DNA from: an uncultured Gemmatimonadota bacterium
GTDB taxonomy: Bacteria > Gemmatimonadota > Gemmatimonadetes > Gemmatimonadales > GWC2-71-9
Length of the DNA stretch: 6,943 bases
NCBI GenBank assembly: GCA_913009915.1
Contig: CAJVYZ010000148.1
Span: forward strand, 1-6,943
Reading direction: 5' to 3'
The translations under genes were made by a program, and so were the position numbers. Below the pieces are notes generated by a model. The model saw only the letters and a program-made list of their open reading frames with translations, did not search any database and was not told where the DNA came from. Positions 1 to 5,707 of the stretch are shown here, one piece after another (within the stretch, counting starts at the first letter, position 1; each line of letters opens with the position of its first letter).

Positions 1-162
1 AATATGGCTAGAGTATGGTGATGTGTGGTTTAGAAGGAGTAGCTATAACGTGAGTTAGCAGACACGGAAGTGTCTATAGTAGCGAAGATATAGATGTAGC
101 GTGATAAATTTATAGCATTATGAAAAAAGTTTTAATTTTTTTTGTTGTTTTTTTTTTTTTTT
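1..162. other. Non-genomic run-off noise and poly-T at contig end
   Basis: I see no gene here. The first 120 bases are AT-rich and strikingly poor in C on the + strand, unlike the high-GC remainder of the window. They are followed by a T-dominated tract (about 125-162) that abuts the sequencing adapter. Read on the minus strand the order is insert, adapter, poly-A, then low-information sequence, which is the typical order when an Illumina read continues past the end of its template. The stretch is best treated as artefact and excluded from annotation. The 6-bp hairpin at 60-75 and any short open frames here should not be interpreted. Confidence 0.9.
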
Positions 163-220
163 AATGATACGGCGACCACCGAGATCTACACTCTTTCCCT
201 ACACGACGCTCTTCCGATCT
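163..220 (+). other. Illumina TruSeq universal (P5) adapter contamination
   Basis: The 58 bases match the TruSeq universal adapter as I know it, base for base: the P5 flow-cell part begins AATGATACGGCGACCACCGA at 163, and the read-1 primer part ends GACGCTCTTCCGATCT at 220. No i5 index lies between the two parts, so the library used the older single-index adapter design. It is on the + strand facing inward, so its reverse complement was read at the end of a short fragment, most likely by read 2. Genomic sequence starts at 221. Confidence 0.98.
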
Positions 221-274
221 TGATCGATCCTGGCAGTACCTCATCGGGTTGAAGCAAACCGGAGAGGTTCATCG

Positions 275-304
275 TTGCCAGATAGTATTGTAAGGCACTG
301 CAAT
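275..304 (+). promoter_or_regulatory. Weak sigma70-like promoter candidate
   Basis: TTGCCA (275-280) matches the -35 consensus at 5 of 6 positions, and TGCAAT (299-304) matches the -10 consensus at 4 of 6, with an 18-nt spacer. The surrounding 221-354 stretch is less GC-rich than the genes, as expected of a promoter region, and the pair lies about 50 nt before the first start codon. Only consensus matching supports it, and promoter rules for this phylum are uncertain. I see nothing else in 221-354. Confidence 0.25.
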
Positions 305-354
305 AACATATCTTAGAGGATGGCAGTTGAAGTGCTTTCTCCGGGTGGTGAACC

Positions 355-843
355 GTGAGCCGACCGAGCGCGCCGGTACGGTGTCGAGCGGGGTGGACCG
401 GTGCCTGGGCCATCACGCTGGTGGTATCTCTGCCCACCTCAGTGTGGTCGCAGGGCGGTCAGGGTCCGCAACCCCCGCTCGGAATAATCCAGCGGAATTT
501 CCCCGACCCCTTCACCAAGCGGACCGCCATCCCCTTCGAGGTGCTCCCGGTTGCCTGTGTCGGCGAGGCGCGTCCGGTGGTAACCATCCAGATCCTCAAC
601 GTCCTCGTTCAACGGGTGGCTTCACCGACCCTGAGGGACTCGACCGGGGCACGAATGATCGACGCTCTTTCCCTGCAGTGCGGCCGGTACCTGGCCTTCT
701 GGGACCGTACCCTGAGCGACGGTTCCGGCCAGGCAGCGCCCGGGAGTTACTTCTATCGATTGTTCGTCAATGGAGAATCTCAAGGCGTGCGTTTGATGCA
801 GGTACGGGGAGACATCGCCCGGCCACACGATGCCACGCCCTGA
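355..843 (+). CDS. Small secreted protein with FlgD/T9SS-like C-terminal Ig fold
   Basis: 162 aa, function unknown. Residues 14-32 form a hydrophobic signal-peptide core with a plausible signal peptidase I site after VWS (residue 32), so export is likely. The mature part resembles the FlgD-Ig / type IX secretion C-terminal fold: an opening segment NFPDPFTKRTAIPFEV (48-63), a strand VTIQILNVLVQRVA (76-89), then GRYLAFWD (110-117), SDGSGQAAPGSYFYRL (121-136) and a final strand VRLMQVR (145-151). Such domains usually end large secreted proteins; here the domain is almost the whole protein. C68 and C109 could form a disulfide. GTG at 355 is the first start after an in-frame stop at 349-351, and no good Shine-Dalgarno sequence precedes it, so the start is provisional. 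It lies 90 bp upstream of clpB in the same direction. The fold call comes from pattern recognition only. Confidence 0.7.
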   Translation: MSRPSAPVRCRAGWTGAWAITLVVSLPTSVWSQGGQGPQPPLGIIQRNFPDPFTKRTAIPFEVLPVACVGEARPVVTIQILNVLVQRVASPTLRDSTGARMIDALSLQCGRYLAFWDRTLSDGSGQAAPGSYFYRLFVNGESQGVRLMQVRGDIARPHDATP

Positions 844-915
844 AGTTCTTCGCGTTAGCTTCACACTTCTCTCAGTGAGGGAGCAGTACCATCCAGTAAG
901 CTGCCACCCGATCGC

Positions 916-921
916 AGGAGG
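916..921 (+). promoter_or_regulatory. Shine-Dalgarno site of clpB
   Basis: A perfect AGGAGG precedes the clpB ATG with a 12-nt gap, longer than the usual 5-9 nt. It supports the ATG at 934, from which the encoded protein begins with the standard ClpB N-domain. The rest of the 844-933 gap shows a weak imperfect hairpin (CTTCAC/GTGAGG around 861-880) but no CIRCE element or recognisable heat-shock promoter. Confidence 0.7.
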
Positions 922-933
922 CGTGACGGTACC

Positions 934-3591
934 ATGATTCGCCCAGATCGCTTGACGTTGAAGGCGCAGGAGGCATTCCGCGAGGCCGGGGAAGACGGCC
1001 GCCGCCGGGGCAACCCGGTGATCAACGATATCCATCTGTTCCTGGCGCTACTGAATCAGGAAGAGGGAGTGGTCTGGCCGCTGCTGCAGAAGGCGGGGGT
1101 CAACGTGTCCCGGGTCAGGGACGAACTCGAACAGGAGGCCGGCCGGCTGCCGCGCCAGGAAGGTGGCGGTGAGCCAACGCTCAGCCGTGAGTTGACGGCG
1201 GTGTTCGATCGGGCGGAGGCCGAGGCCAAGTCCCTGGGCGACGCCTACATCTCCACCGAACACTTGGTTCTCGGCCTGGCGGACGTGAAGGGCACATCGG
1301 CCAAGCGGTTGTTGCAGGAGAGCGGCGCGCCGGCCGACCAGTTGCGGGAGGCGCTGGCCGAGGTTCGCGGTTCCCATCGCGTCACCGACCAGACGCCCGA
1401 GGAGAAGTACCAGTCGCTGCAGCGGTTCACCATCAACCTGACCGATCTGGCGCGGAGCGGGAAGGTCGATCCCGTCATCGGGCGCGACGAAGAGGTCCGG
1501 CGCATCATGCAGGTGTTGTCGCGGCGGAAGAAGAACAACCCGGTGCTGATCGGCGAACCCGGGGTAGGGAAGACGGCGATCGTCGAGGGTCTGGCGCAGC
1601 GCATCATCGACGGAGATGTGCCGACTTCGCTGGCCAACAAGGAAATAGTATCGCTCGACATCGGCCAATTGCTGGCCGGCGCCAAGTACCGGGGCGAGTT
1701 CGAGGAGCGGCTCAAGGCGGTCATCAAGGAGCTGGTGGATAGCGAAGGCCACTACATCGTTTTCATCGACGAGCTCCACACCATCGTGGGGGCCGGGGCC
1801 GCGGAGGGCGCGGTAGATGCCAGCAACATGCTGAAGCCGCCGCTGGCCCGGGGGGAGCTACACGTGGTGGGGGCAACCACGCTCGACGAATACCGCCAGC
1901 ACGTGGAAAAGGACCCGGCTCTCGAGCGCCGGTTTCAGCCGGTGTTCGTGGGGGAGCCATCGGTAGAAGACACCGTCGCCATCCTCCGGGGCCTCAAAGA
2001 AAAATACGAGGTCCACCACGGGATCCGCATCACCGACAACGCCCTGGTGGCGGCGGCCACGTTGTCCAACAGGTACATCGGCGACCGGTTCCTGCCGGAC
2101 AAGGCCATCGACCTGGTCGACGAAGCCTCCAGCCGGCTGCGGATCGAAATCGACAGCCTGCCGCAGGAAATCGACGAGGTGGAACGGTCGATCATCCAGC
2201 TGGAAATCCAGCGGCAAGCCCTGCTCAAAGAGAAGGACAAGGAATCCAAGGCCCTTCGCAAGGAACTCGATCAGCGCATCGCTCAGCTAAAGGAGCAGTC
2301 CGCCGGCATGAAAGCCCAGTGGCAGGCGGAGAAGGACGCCATCACTGGGCTGCAGTCGCTGCGGGAGGAACTCGATGGAGCGCGGGTCGAAGCCGAGCAG
2401 GCGACCCGCGCGGGGAATCTGCTGCGGGCCGCCGAGTTGAGCTACGGCCGGGTGCCGGAATTGGAAAAACGTATCCGTGAAGAAGAGCAACGGCTCGAGG
2501 TGGTCCAGGAGCAGGCCAAGTACTCGAAGGAAGAAGTGACCGCCGACGACATCGCCGAGATCGTCGCCCGGTGGACCGGCATCCCGGTCTCGAAGATGCT
2601 GGAGTCCGACCGGGAGCGGCTGACCCACCTGGAAGCCGGGTTGGGCCAGCGGGTGGTAGGGCAGCAGCCGGCGCTCGAGGCGGTGGCCAACGCCGTGCGC
2701 CGCAGCCGCGCCGGACTGCAGGACCCCAACCGGCCCATGGGCTCTTTCATCTTCCTCGGCCCCACGGGTGTCGGCAAGACGGAAACGGCCCGGGCGCTGG
2801 CCGACTTCCTGTTCGACGACGAGCGCGCCATGGTGCGGATCGACATGTCCGAGTACATGGAGAAGCACTCCGTGGCGCGGATGATCGGCGCTCCCCCGGG
2901 GTACATCGGCCACGAGGAAGGCGGCCAGTTGACCGAGGCGGTGCGCCGCCGACCCTACAGCGTGATCCTGTTCGACGAAATCGAAAAGGCGCACCCGGAC
3001 GTGTTGAATCTCCTGCTGCAGATGCTCGACGACGGCCGCCTGACCGACAGCCAGGGCCGGGTGGTCGACTTCCGCAACACGGTCATCATCATGACGTCCA
3101 ACATCGGCAGCCAGCTCATCGTCGAGGCGGATGCCGGGGACGATCCCGAGGCTTGGGGGCTGGTAGAAGCCCAGGTCCTGGAAATGCTGCGGAGACATTT
3201 CCGTCCCGAATTCCTCAACCGGGTCGACGACATCATCGTGTTCCGGCAGTTGACGCGAGCGGACCTGGGCCGCATCGTGGACCTACAGTTGACACGGTTG
3301 GAGTCCTTGCTGCACGAGCGTCACCTGCGACTCGAGGTAACACAGGACGTGCGTGAATTCCTGGCGGACCAGGGGTACGACCCGGTGTACGGCGCCCGGC
3401 CGCTCAAGCGGGTCATCCAGCGCGAACTGCAGAACCCCATCGCCCTGGAAGTGCTCGAGGGCACATATGGCGACGGCGACACTATCCGTGTTGAGTTGGC
3501 CGACGGGAAGGTGCGCTTCGCGGCGGGGGTGGCGGCGGGGGCAGCGAGGGCGGCGGGGGCAGCGAGGGCAGTGGGGGTTGGGGATGCGTAG
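934..3591 (+). CDS. clpB: ATP-dependent chaperone ClpB (protein disaggregase)
   Basis: 885 aa. ClpB is a cytoplasmic hexameric Hsp100 AAA+ machine that works with DnaK/DnaJ/GrpE to pull proteins out of aggregates after heat or other stress. All hallmarks are present: Clp N-domain (1 to about 150); AAA-1 with Walker A GEPGVGKT (207-214), pore loop KYRGE around Y252, Walker B VFIDE (276-280) and arginine finger pair R332/R333; the coiled-coil middle domain (about 414-532) that separates ClpB from ClpA; AAA-2 with Walker A GPTGVGKT (609-616), pore loop Tyr at 657, Walker B VILFDE (677-682), arginine finger R763 and sensor-2 GAR (820-822). The typical length is about 860 aa; the excess is a C-terminal low-complexity tail of 23 residues containing AAGAAR twice, encoded by an 18-nt repeat. 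The stop overlaps the tadA start by 8 nt, so the two genes are probably co-transcribed. No heat-shock operator is evident upstream. Confidence 0.97.
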   Translation: MIRPDRLTLKAQEAFREAGEDGRRRGNPVINDIHLFLALLNQEEGVVWPLLQKAGVNVSRVRDELEQEAGRLPRQEGGGEPTLSRELTAVFDRAEAEAKSLGDAYISTEHLVLGLADVKGTSAKRLLQESGAPADQLREALAEVRGSHRVTDQTPEEKYQSLQRFTINLTDLARSGKVDPVIGRDEEVRRIMQVLSRRKKNNPVLIGEPGVGKTAIVEGLAQRIIDGDVPTSLANKEIVSLDIGQLLAGAKYRGEFEERLKAVIKELVDSEGHYIVFIDELHTIVGAGAAEGAVDASNMLKPPLARGELHVVGATTLDEYRQHVEKDPALERRFQPVFVGEPSVEDTVAILRGLKEKYEVHHGIRITDNALVAAATLSNRYIGDRFLPDKAIDLVDEASSRLRIEIDSLPQEIDEVERSIIQLEIQRQALLKEKDKESKALRKELDQRIAQLKEQSAGMKAQWQAEKDAITGLQSLREELDGARVEAEQATRAGNLLRAAELSYGRVPELEKRIREEEQRLEVVQEQAKYSKEEVTADDIAEIVARWTGIPVSKMLESDRERLTHLEAGLGQRVVGQQPALEAVANAVRRSRAGLQDPNRPMGSFIFLGPTGVGKTETARALADFLFDDERAMVRIDMSEYMEKHSVARMIGAPPGYIGHEEGGQLTEAVRRRPYSVILFDEIEKAHPDVLNLLLQMLDDGRLTDSQGRVVDFRNTVIIMTSNIGSQLIVEADAGDDPEAWGLVEAQVLEMLRRHFRPEFLNRVDDIIVFRQLTRADLGRIVDLQLTRLESLLHERHLRLEVTQDVREFLADQGYDPVYGARPLKRVIQRELQNPIALEVLEGTYGDGDTIRVELADGKVRFAAGVAAGAARAAGAARAVGVGDA

Positions 3592-3596
3592 GGGGG
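3525..3596 (+). other. G-quadruplex-prone G-run cluster at clpB/tadA junction
   Basis: Eight runs of three or more G occur on the coding strand: 3525-3529, 3537-3541, 3548-3550, 3555-3559, 3566-3568, 3573-3577, 3580-3583 and 3591-3596. The intervening loops are 7, 6, 4, 6, 4, 2 and 7 nt. This fits the standard G3+N1-7 pattern across the entire cluster. The same G-runs would be in the mRNA, and the tadA ATG lies in the last loop, so a folded structure could affect tadA initiation or clpB termination. Folding is inferred from the pattern alone. Confidence 0.6.
3533..3568 (+). repeat. 18-nt perfect tandem repeat (two copies) in clpB 3' end
   Basis: CGGCGGGGGCAGCGAGGG occurs at 3533-3550 and again, identically, at 3551-3568. 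Degenerate partial copies flank it on both sides (about 3521-3532 and 3569-3583). Because the unit is 18 nt, it keeps the clpB frame and encodes AAGAAR in each copy. Copy-number change would lengthen or shorten the ClpB tail by six residues without disturbing tadA. Confidence 0.9.
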
Positions 3597-4072
3597 CGCC
3601 GTCGGTCGGCGACATCGCCGGCATGGAGGCGGCCCTGTGCCAGGCGCGGGCCGGCGCGGTACTGGAAGAAGTGCCGGGCGGGGCCGTGGTGGTACGCGAC
3701 GGTGAACTCGTGGGCCAAGCGCACAACGAGATGGTGCACCGCCGGGATCCGACCGCGCACGCCGAGCTGCTGGCCATCCAACGTGCCCTTGAGCGGATCG
3801 AGTCGGACCGGCTGCCCGACGCCACGCTGTACGTCACCCTGGAACCGTGCGCCCAGTGCGTCGGGGCCATCATCCTGGCCAAGGTCGGCCGGGTCATCTT
3901 CGGGGCCTATGACCGGCGCTGCGGCATGGCGGGGTCGGTCCACGACATCCTGCGGCACCCACAGCTGAATCACCGGCCGGAAGTGGTGGGCGGCATGCTG
4001 GCAGACGAGTGCGGCACCCTCCTCAAGGGGTTCTTCCGGGCTCGCCGGCCCAACAGCGGCGCGGCGAGTTGA
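3584..4072 (+). CDS. tadA: tRNA-specific adenosine deaminase TadA
   Basis: 162 aa. TadA is a zinc-dependent cytoplasmic enzyme that converts A34 of tRNA-Arg(ACG) to inosine so one tRNA can read CGU, CGC and CGA. The deaminase core is intact: HAE (H59, proton-shuttle E61) and PCAQC (C89, C92) supply the zinc ligands, and N48 lies 11 residues before the His, the same spacing as N46/H57 in the E. coli enzyme. The C-terminal half also follows Tad[10 protein letters not shown] (110-118), [28 protein letters not shown] small variation is Gln in PCAQC where E. coli has Met. The ATG at 3584 overlaps the clpB stop (ATGCGTAG) and follows a G-rich stretch that could act as a ribosome site. A second in-frame ATG at 3623 would give 149 aa, closer to the core length, so the true start is uncertain. 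A general cytidine or guanine deaminase is less likely given the C-terminal match. Confidence 0.93.
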   Translation: MRRGAPSVGDIAGMEAALCQARAGAVLEEVPGGAVVVRDGELVGQAHNEMVHRRDPTAHAELLAIQRALERIESDRLPDATLYVTLEPCAQCVGAIILAKVGRVIFGAYDRRCGMAGSVHDILRHPQLNHRPEVVGGMLADECGTLLKGFFRARRPNSGAAS

Positions 4073-4108
4073 CCCTGGGGACGGCCCTCGGCTAGGTTCC
4101 TGCCCGTT

Positions 4109-4195
4109 GGACAGGTGGCCGAGTGGTTGAAGGCGCCGGTCTCGAAAACCGGTAAACGTTTACCCGTTTCGTGGGTTCGAATCCCACCCTGTCCG
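4109..4195 (+). tRNA. tRNA-Ser (anticodon CGA)
   Basis: 87 nt, folding as a class II tRNA. The acceptor stem pairs GGACAGG (4109-4115) with CCTGTCC (4188-4194), and G4195 is the discriminator base usual for serine. The anticodon stem CCGGT/ACCGG encloses loop CTCGAAA with anticodon CGA at 4143-4145, which reads UCG. A long variable arm has an AAACG/CGTTT stem (4154-4158 with 4165-4169), and the T-arm is GTGGG-TTCGAAT-CCCAC (4171-4187). CCA is not encoded and must be added by nucleotidyltransferase. It lies 36 nt after tadA in the same direction and may be read from the same transcript. Confidence 0.97.
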
Positions 4196-4245
4196 TTGCC
4201 TACCAACAACTTACGAGCCCTACCCAATTAGCGCCCGACTACCGC

Positions 4246-4264
4246 CTGGCCAGATTTTGGCCAG
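4246..4264. other. Perfect 7-bp hairpin after tRNA-Ser
   Basis: CTGGCCA (4246-4252) and TGGCCAG (4258-4264) form a perfect inverted repeat around the loop GATTT. The same bases also read as a direct repeat, because TGGCCA is palindromic. No T-run follows on either side, so it is not a convincing intrinsic terminator; it could contribute to 3' processing of the tRNA transcript or be an operator. It is the clearest structure in the 156-bp gap between the tRNA and the first lipoprotein gene. Confidence 0.4.
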
Positions 4265-4282
4265 ATCGCTCTTGCACACGTC

Positions 4283-4308
4283 GGACACGGTATTTGTGTG
4301 TCCTCTTT
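4283..4308 (+). terminator. Possible rho-independent terminator downstream of tRNA-Ser
   Basis: GGACAC (4283-4288) pairs with GTGTCC (4298-4303) across a 9-nt loop and is followed by TCTTT (4304-4308). The position, between the tRNA and the lipoprotein pair, suits a terminator for the upstream transcript. The stem is short and the T-run is interrupted, so support is modest. A -35-like TTGACC (4307-4312) follows, but no convincing -10 lies at the right distance. Confidence 0.35.
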
Positions 4309-4351
4309 GACCCGGCCACGTCCCCTAATTGCACTACACACCGATGAACCA

Positions 4352-5707
4352 ATGAAAGCTCCAAGGAAACTGCGGCCCGTCCCCGCCGTACTGGCACTGC
4401 TAGTGGCATGCAATAACCCGCCGACGGGAGAGCTGCCATCCGACCTGGTCGTGGTACAGGCTCCTCCGAGCGCTGGCGCACCGGGGTGGGTATTGGTGGA
4501 TACCCTCAAGGTGCGATTGGTCGACCCGGCCGGAAATCCCAGGCCAGGTGTCGCCTTGACGTGGGTAGTCACCAAGGGTCAAGGAAGTGTCGCCGAGATA
4601 AGCGCCACCACCGATGCCGACGGAATGTCCGCGGCGTTGTGGACCCTGGGTGCCCGGTCTGGACTGAATGAACTGCGAGTCGGCACGCTCGATGACGCGT
4701 TCGTGACCTTCCAGACCGTGGGCGAGGCGTTCCGGGTGGAACGCCTCGCTTCAGGCTGGGACATCGGATGCGGCATCGTCGCCGGCGCAACCTGGTGCTG
4801 GGGAAGGGGTTTCTGGGCCAACACCCCCCCGGTGTCCGACCGCGATATCTTCGGCTGGGTGGGTTCGAGCCCAGGGCTGGTCGATGCCACCCGCGGTTTC
4901 ATCGACCTGGCCGTAGGCCTGTCTTCCGTCTGTGGCCTGGACGATCAGGGAGAAATGTGGTGTGCCAGCCAGAACGCGCAGCAGATGGCGCCTGTTAGTG
5001 GACTTCCATCGATTCGACGCTTTGTTGGCGCTGGGTTTTCGCATCCCGATCAGTACTGTGGGCTTGCCGTGAGCGATTCAACCGCCTGGTGCTGGCAGAC
5101 CGGCGGGGCCTTCGCCCAGGTACCGGGTTCACCCGCGTTCGCCGACCTGTGGATGGGGGACGATTACGCCGGGCGCAGCGTCACCGCGTGCGGGTTGCGC
5201 GCGGATTCGACGGCGGCTTGTTGGGGTCCGGGTCTGCTGGGCGACGGCTCCACCGGCTCGTCTGACACCCCTGTGTCGGTGAGCGGTGGCCATCGGTTCG
5301 TGGAACTGGCGGTCGGCATGAGGTTCGCCTGCGGTCGCACCGCTGCCGGGGCGGTCTGGTGCTGGGGGAAGCACGACCCACGTCGGGGGGCTGGGATAGT
5401 CCCATCCGACATCCTCAACCCCGCTTTGGCGACGACAGGCGCCTTGCGGATAGGTGCGGGGCTATGGTGGGCCCAGATGATGTCGGCCGGGCCAATGGTT
5501 CGGTGGGTAGGCGCGGGGTATACCGCCGTGTCCCGGCCGACCGGGCTATCTCAGCTCCCGGTCGTCGGCTTCGCCAGTAATGACCTGTCTTGCGTGCAGC
5601 TGGTCGACGGTCAGGTGTATTGCCTCGGTGAGATGTTTGATCTATCGAGCGTGCCGAGAGAGGACAACTATGTCCCGGTGCAGCCGGTCAGGCGGTTTGC
5701 TCAATGA
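4352..5707 (+). CDS. Ig-like/RCC1-propeller lipoprotein, copy 1
   Basis: 451 aa, predicted surface or outer-membrane lipoprotein of unknown function. The N-terminus (MKAPRK, hydrophobic stretch, LVAC) is a lipoprotein signal with the acylated Cys at residue 20; Asn at +2 does not favour inner-membrane retention. Residues about 31-123 form an Ig-like strand-rich domain (VLVDTLKVRLVDPAGNPRPG, then TWVVTKGQGSV, TTDADG, ALWTLG) of the Big-type class. Residues about 130-451 are seven RCC1-like blades with CGx...WCWG motifs. Cys pairs are 140/149, 194/204, 236/247, 280/290, 327/337 and 414/424; the sixth blade (about 366-400) has no Cys. RCC1 propellers usually bind protein partners, but no partner can be named here. 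The ATG at 4352 is chosen over an upstream in-frame GTG at 4298 because it places the lipobox Cys at residue 20, exactly as in the downstream copy. No Shine-Dalgarno sequence is visible. It overlaps copy 2 by 4 nt (ATGA). Confidence 0.88.
   Translation: MKAPRKLRPVPAVLALLVACNNPPTGELPSDLVVVQAPPSAGAPGWVLVDTLKVRLVDPAGNPRPGVALTWVVTKGQGSVAEISATTDADGMSAALWTLGARSGLNELRVGTLDDAFVTFQTVGEAFRVERLASGWDIGCGIVAGATWCWGRGFWANTPPVSDRDIFGWVGSSPGLVDATRGFIDLAVGLSSVCGLDDQGEMWCASQNAQQMAPVSGLPSIRRFVGAGFSHPDQYCGLAVSDSTAWCWQTGGAFAQVPGSPAFADLWMGDDYAGRSVTACGLRADSTAACWGPGLLGDGSTGSSDTPVSVSGGHRFVELAVGMRFACGRTAAGAVWCWGKHDPRRGAGIVPSDILNPALATTGALRIGAGLWWAQMMSAGPMVRWVGAGYTAVSRPTGLSQLPVVGFASNDLSCVQLVDGQVYCLGEMFDLSSVPREDNYVPVQPVRRFAQ
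5690..5695 (+). promoter_or_regulatory. Shine-Dalgarno site of lipoprotein copy 2
   Basis: AGGCGG lies inside the last codons of copy 1, 8 nt before the ATG at 5704, and matches AGGAGG at five of six positions. Together with the ATGA stop/start overlap it supports initiation at 5704 and translational coupling to copy 1. Copy 1 has no comparable site. Confidence 0.55.

Noticed and set aside
60..75. Perfect 6-bp hairpin AGACAC-GGAA-GTGTCT
   Set aside because: It lies in the run-off noise upstream of the adapter and is not genomic.
186..437. Minus-strand open frame of 83 codons ending in GRASCRERV
   Set aside because: Its C-terminal end is translated adapter and the rest is antisense to the start of the secreted-protein gene.
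861..880. Possible CIRCE-like heat-shock operator before clpB
   Set aside because: The half-sites do not match the CIRCE consensus TTAGCACTC/GAGTGCTAA; only a weak imperfect hairpin is present.
2287..3198. Long minus-strand frame of 303 codons opposite clpB
   Set aside because: Antisense high-GC shadow with no recognisable domain or ribosome site.
2571..3356. Long plus-strand frame of 261 codons inside clpB
   Set aside because: It is an out-of-frame shadow caused by high GC; its translation is Arg/Pro/Gly-rich without a domain, while clpB in this stretch is fully conserved.
3970..4227. Minus-strand open frame with a GIRTHETGKRL-type sequence
   Set aside because: This is the antisense translation of the tRNA-Ser gene, a familiar false protein in annotations.
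4298..4351. Upstream GTG start that would add 18 residues to lipoprotein copy 1
   Set aside because: It would bury the signal peptide and lies inside a hairpin; the ATG at 4352 gives a lipobox Cys at residue 20, matching copy 2.
4859..4868. GTGGGTTCGA in lipoprotein copy 1, identical to part of the tRNA-Ser T-arm, as a possible attachment site
   Set aside because: Only 10 bases match, it does not extend to the tRNA 3' end, it lies within a coding frame, and no integrase gene is nearby.
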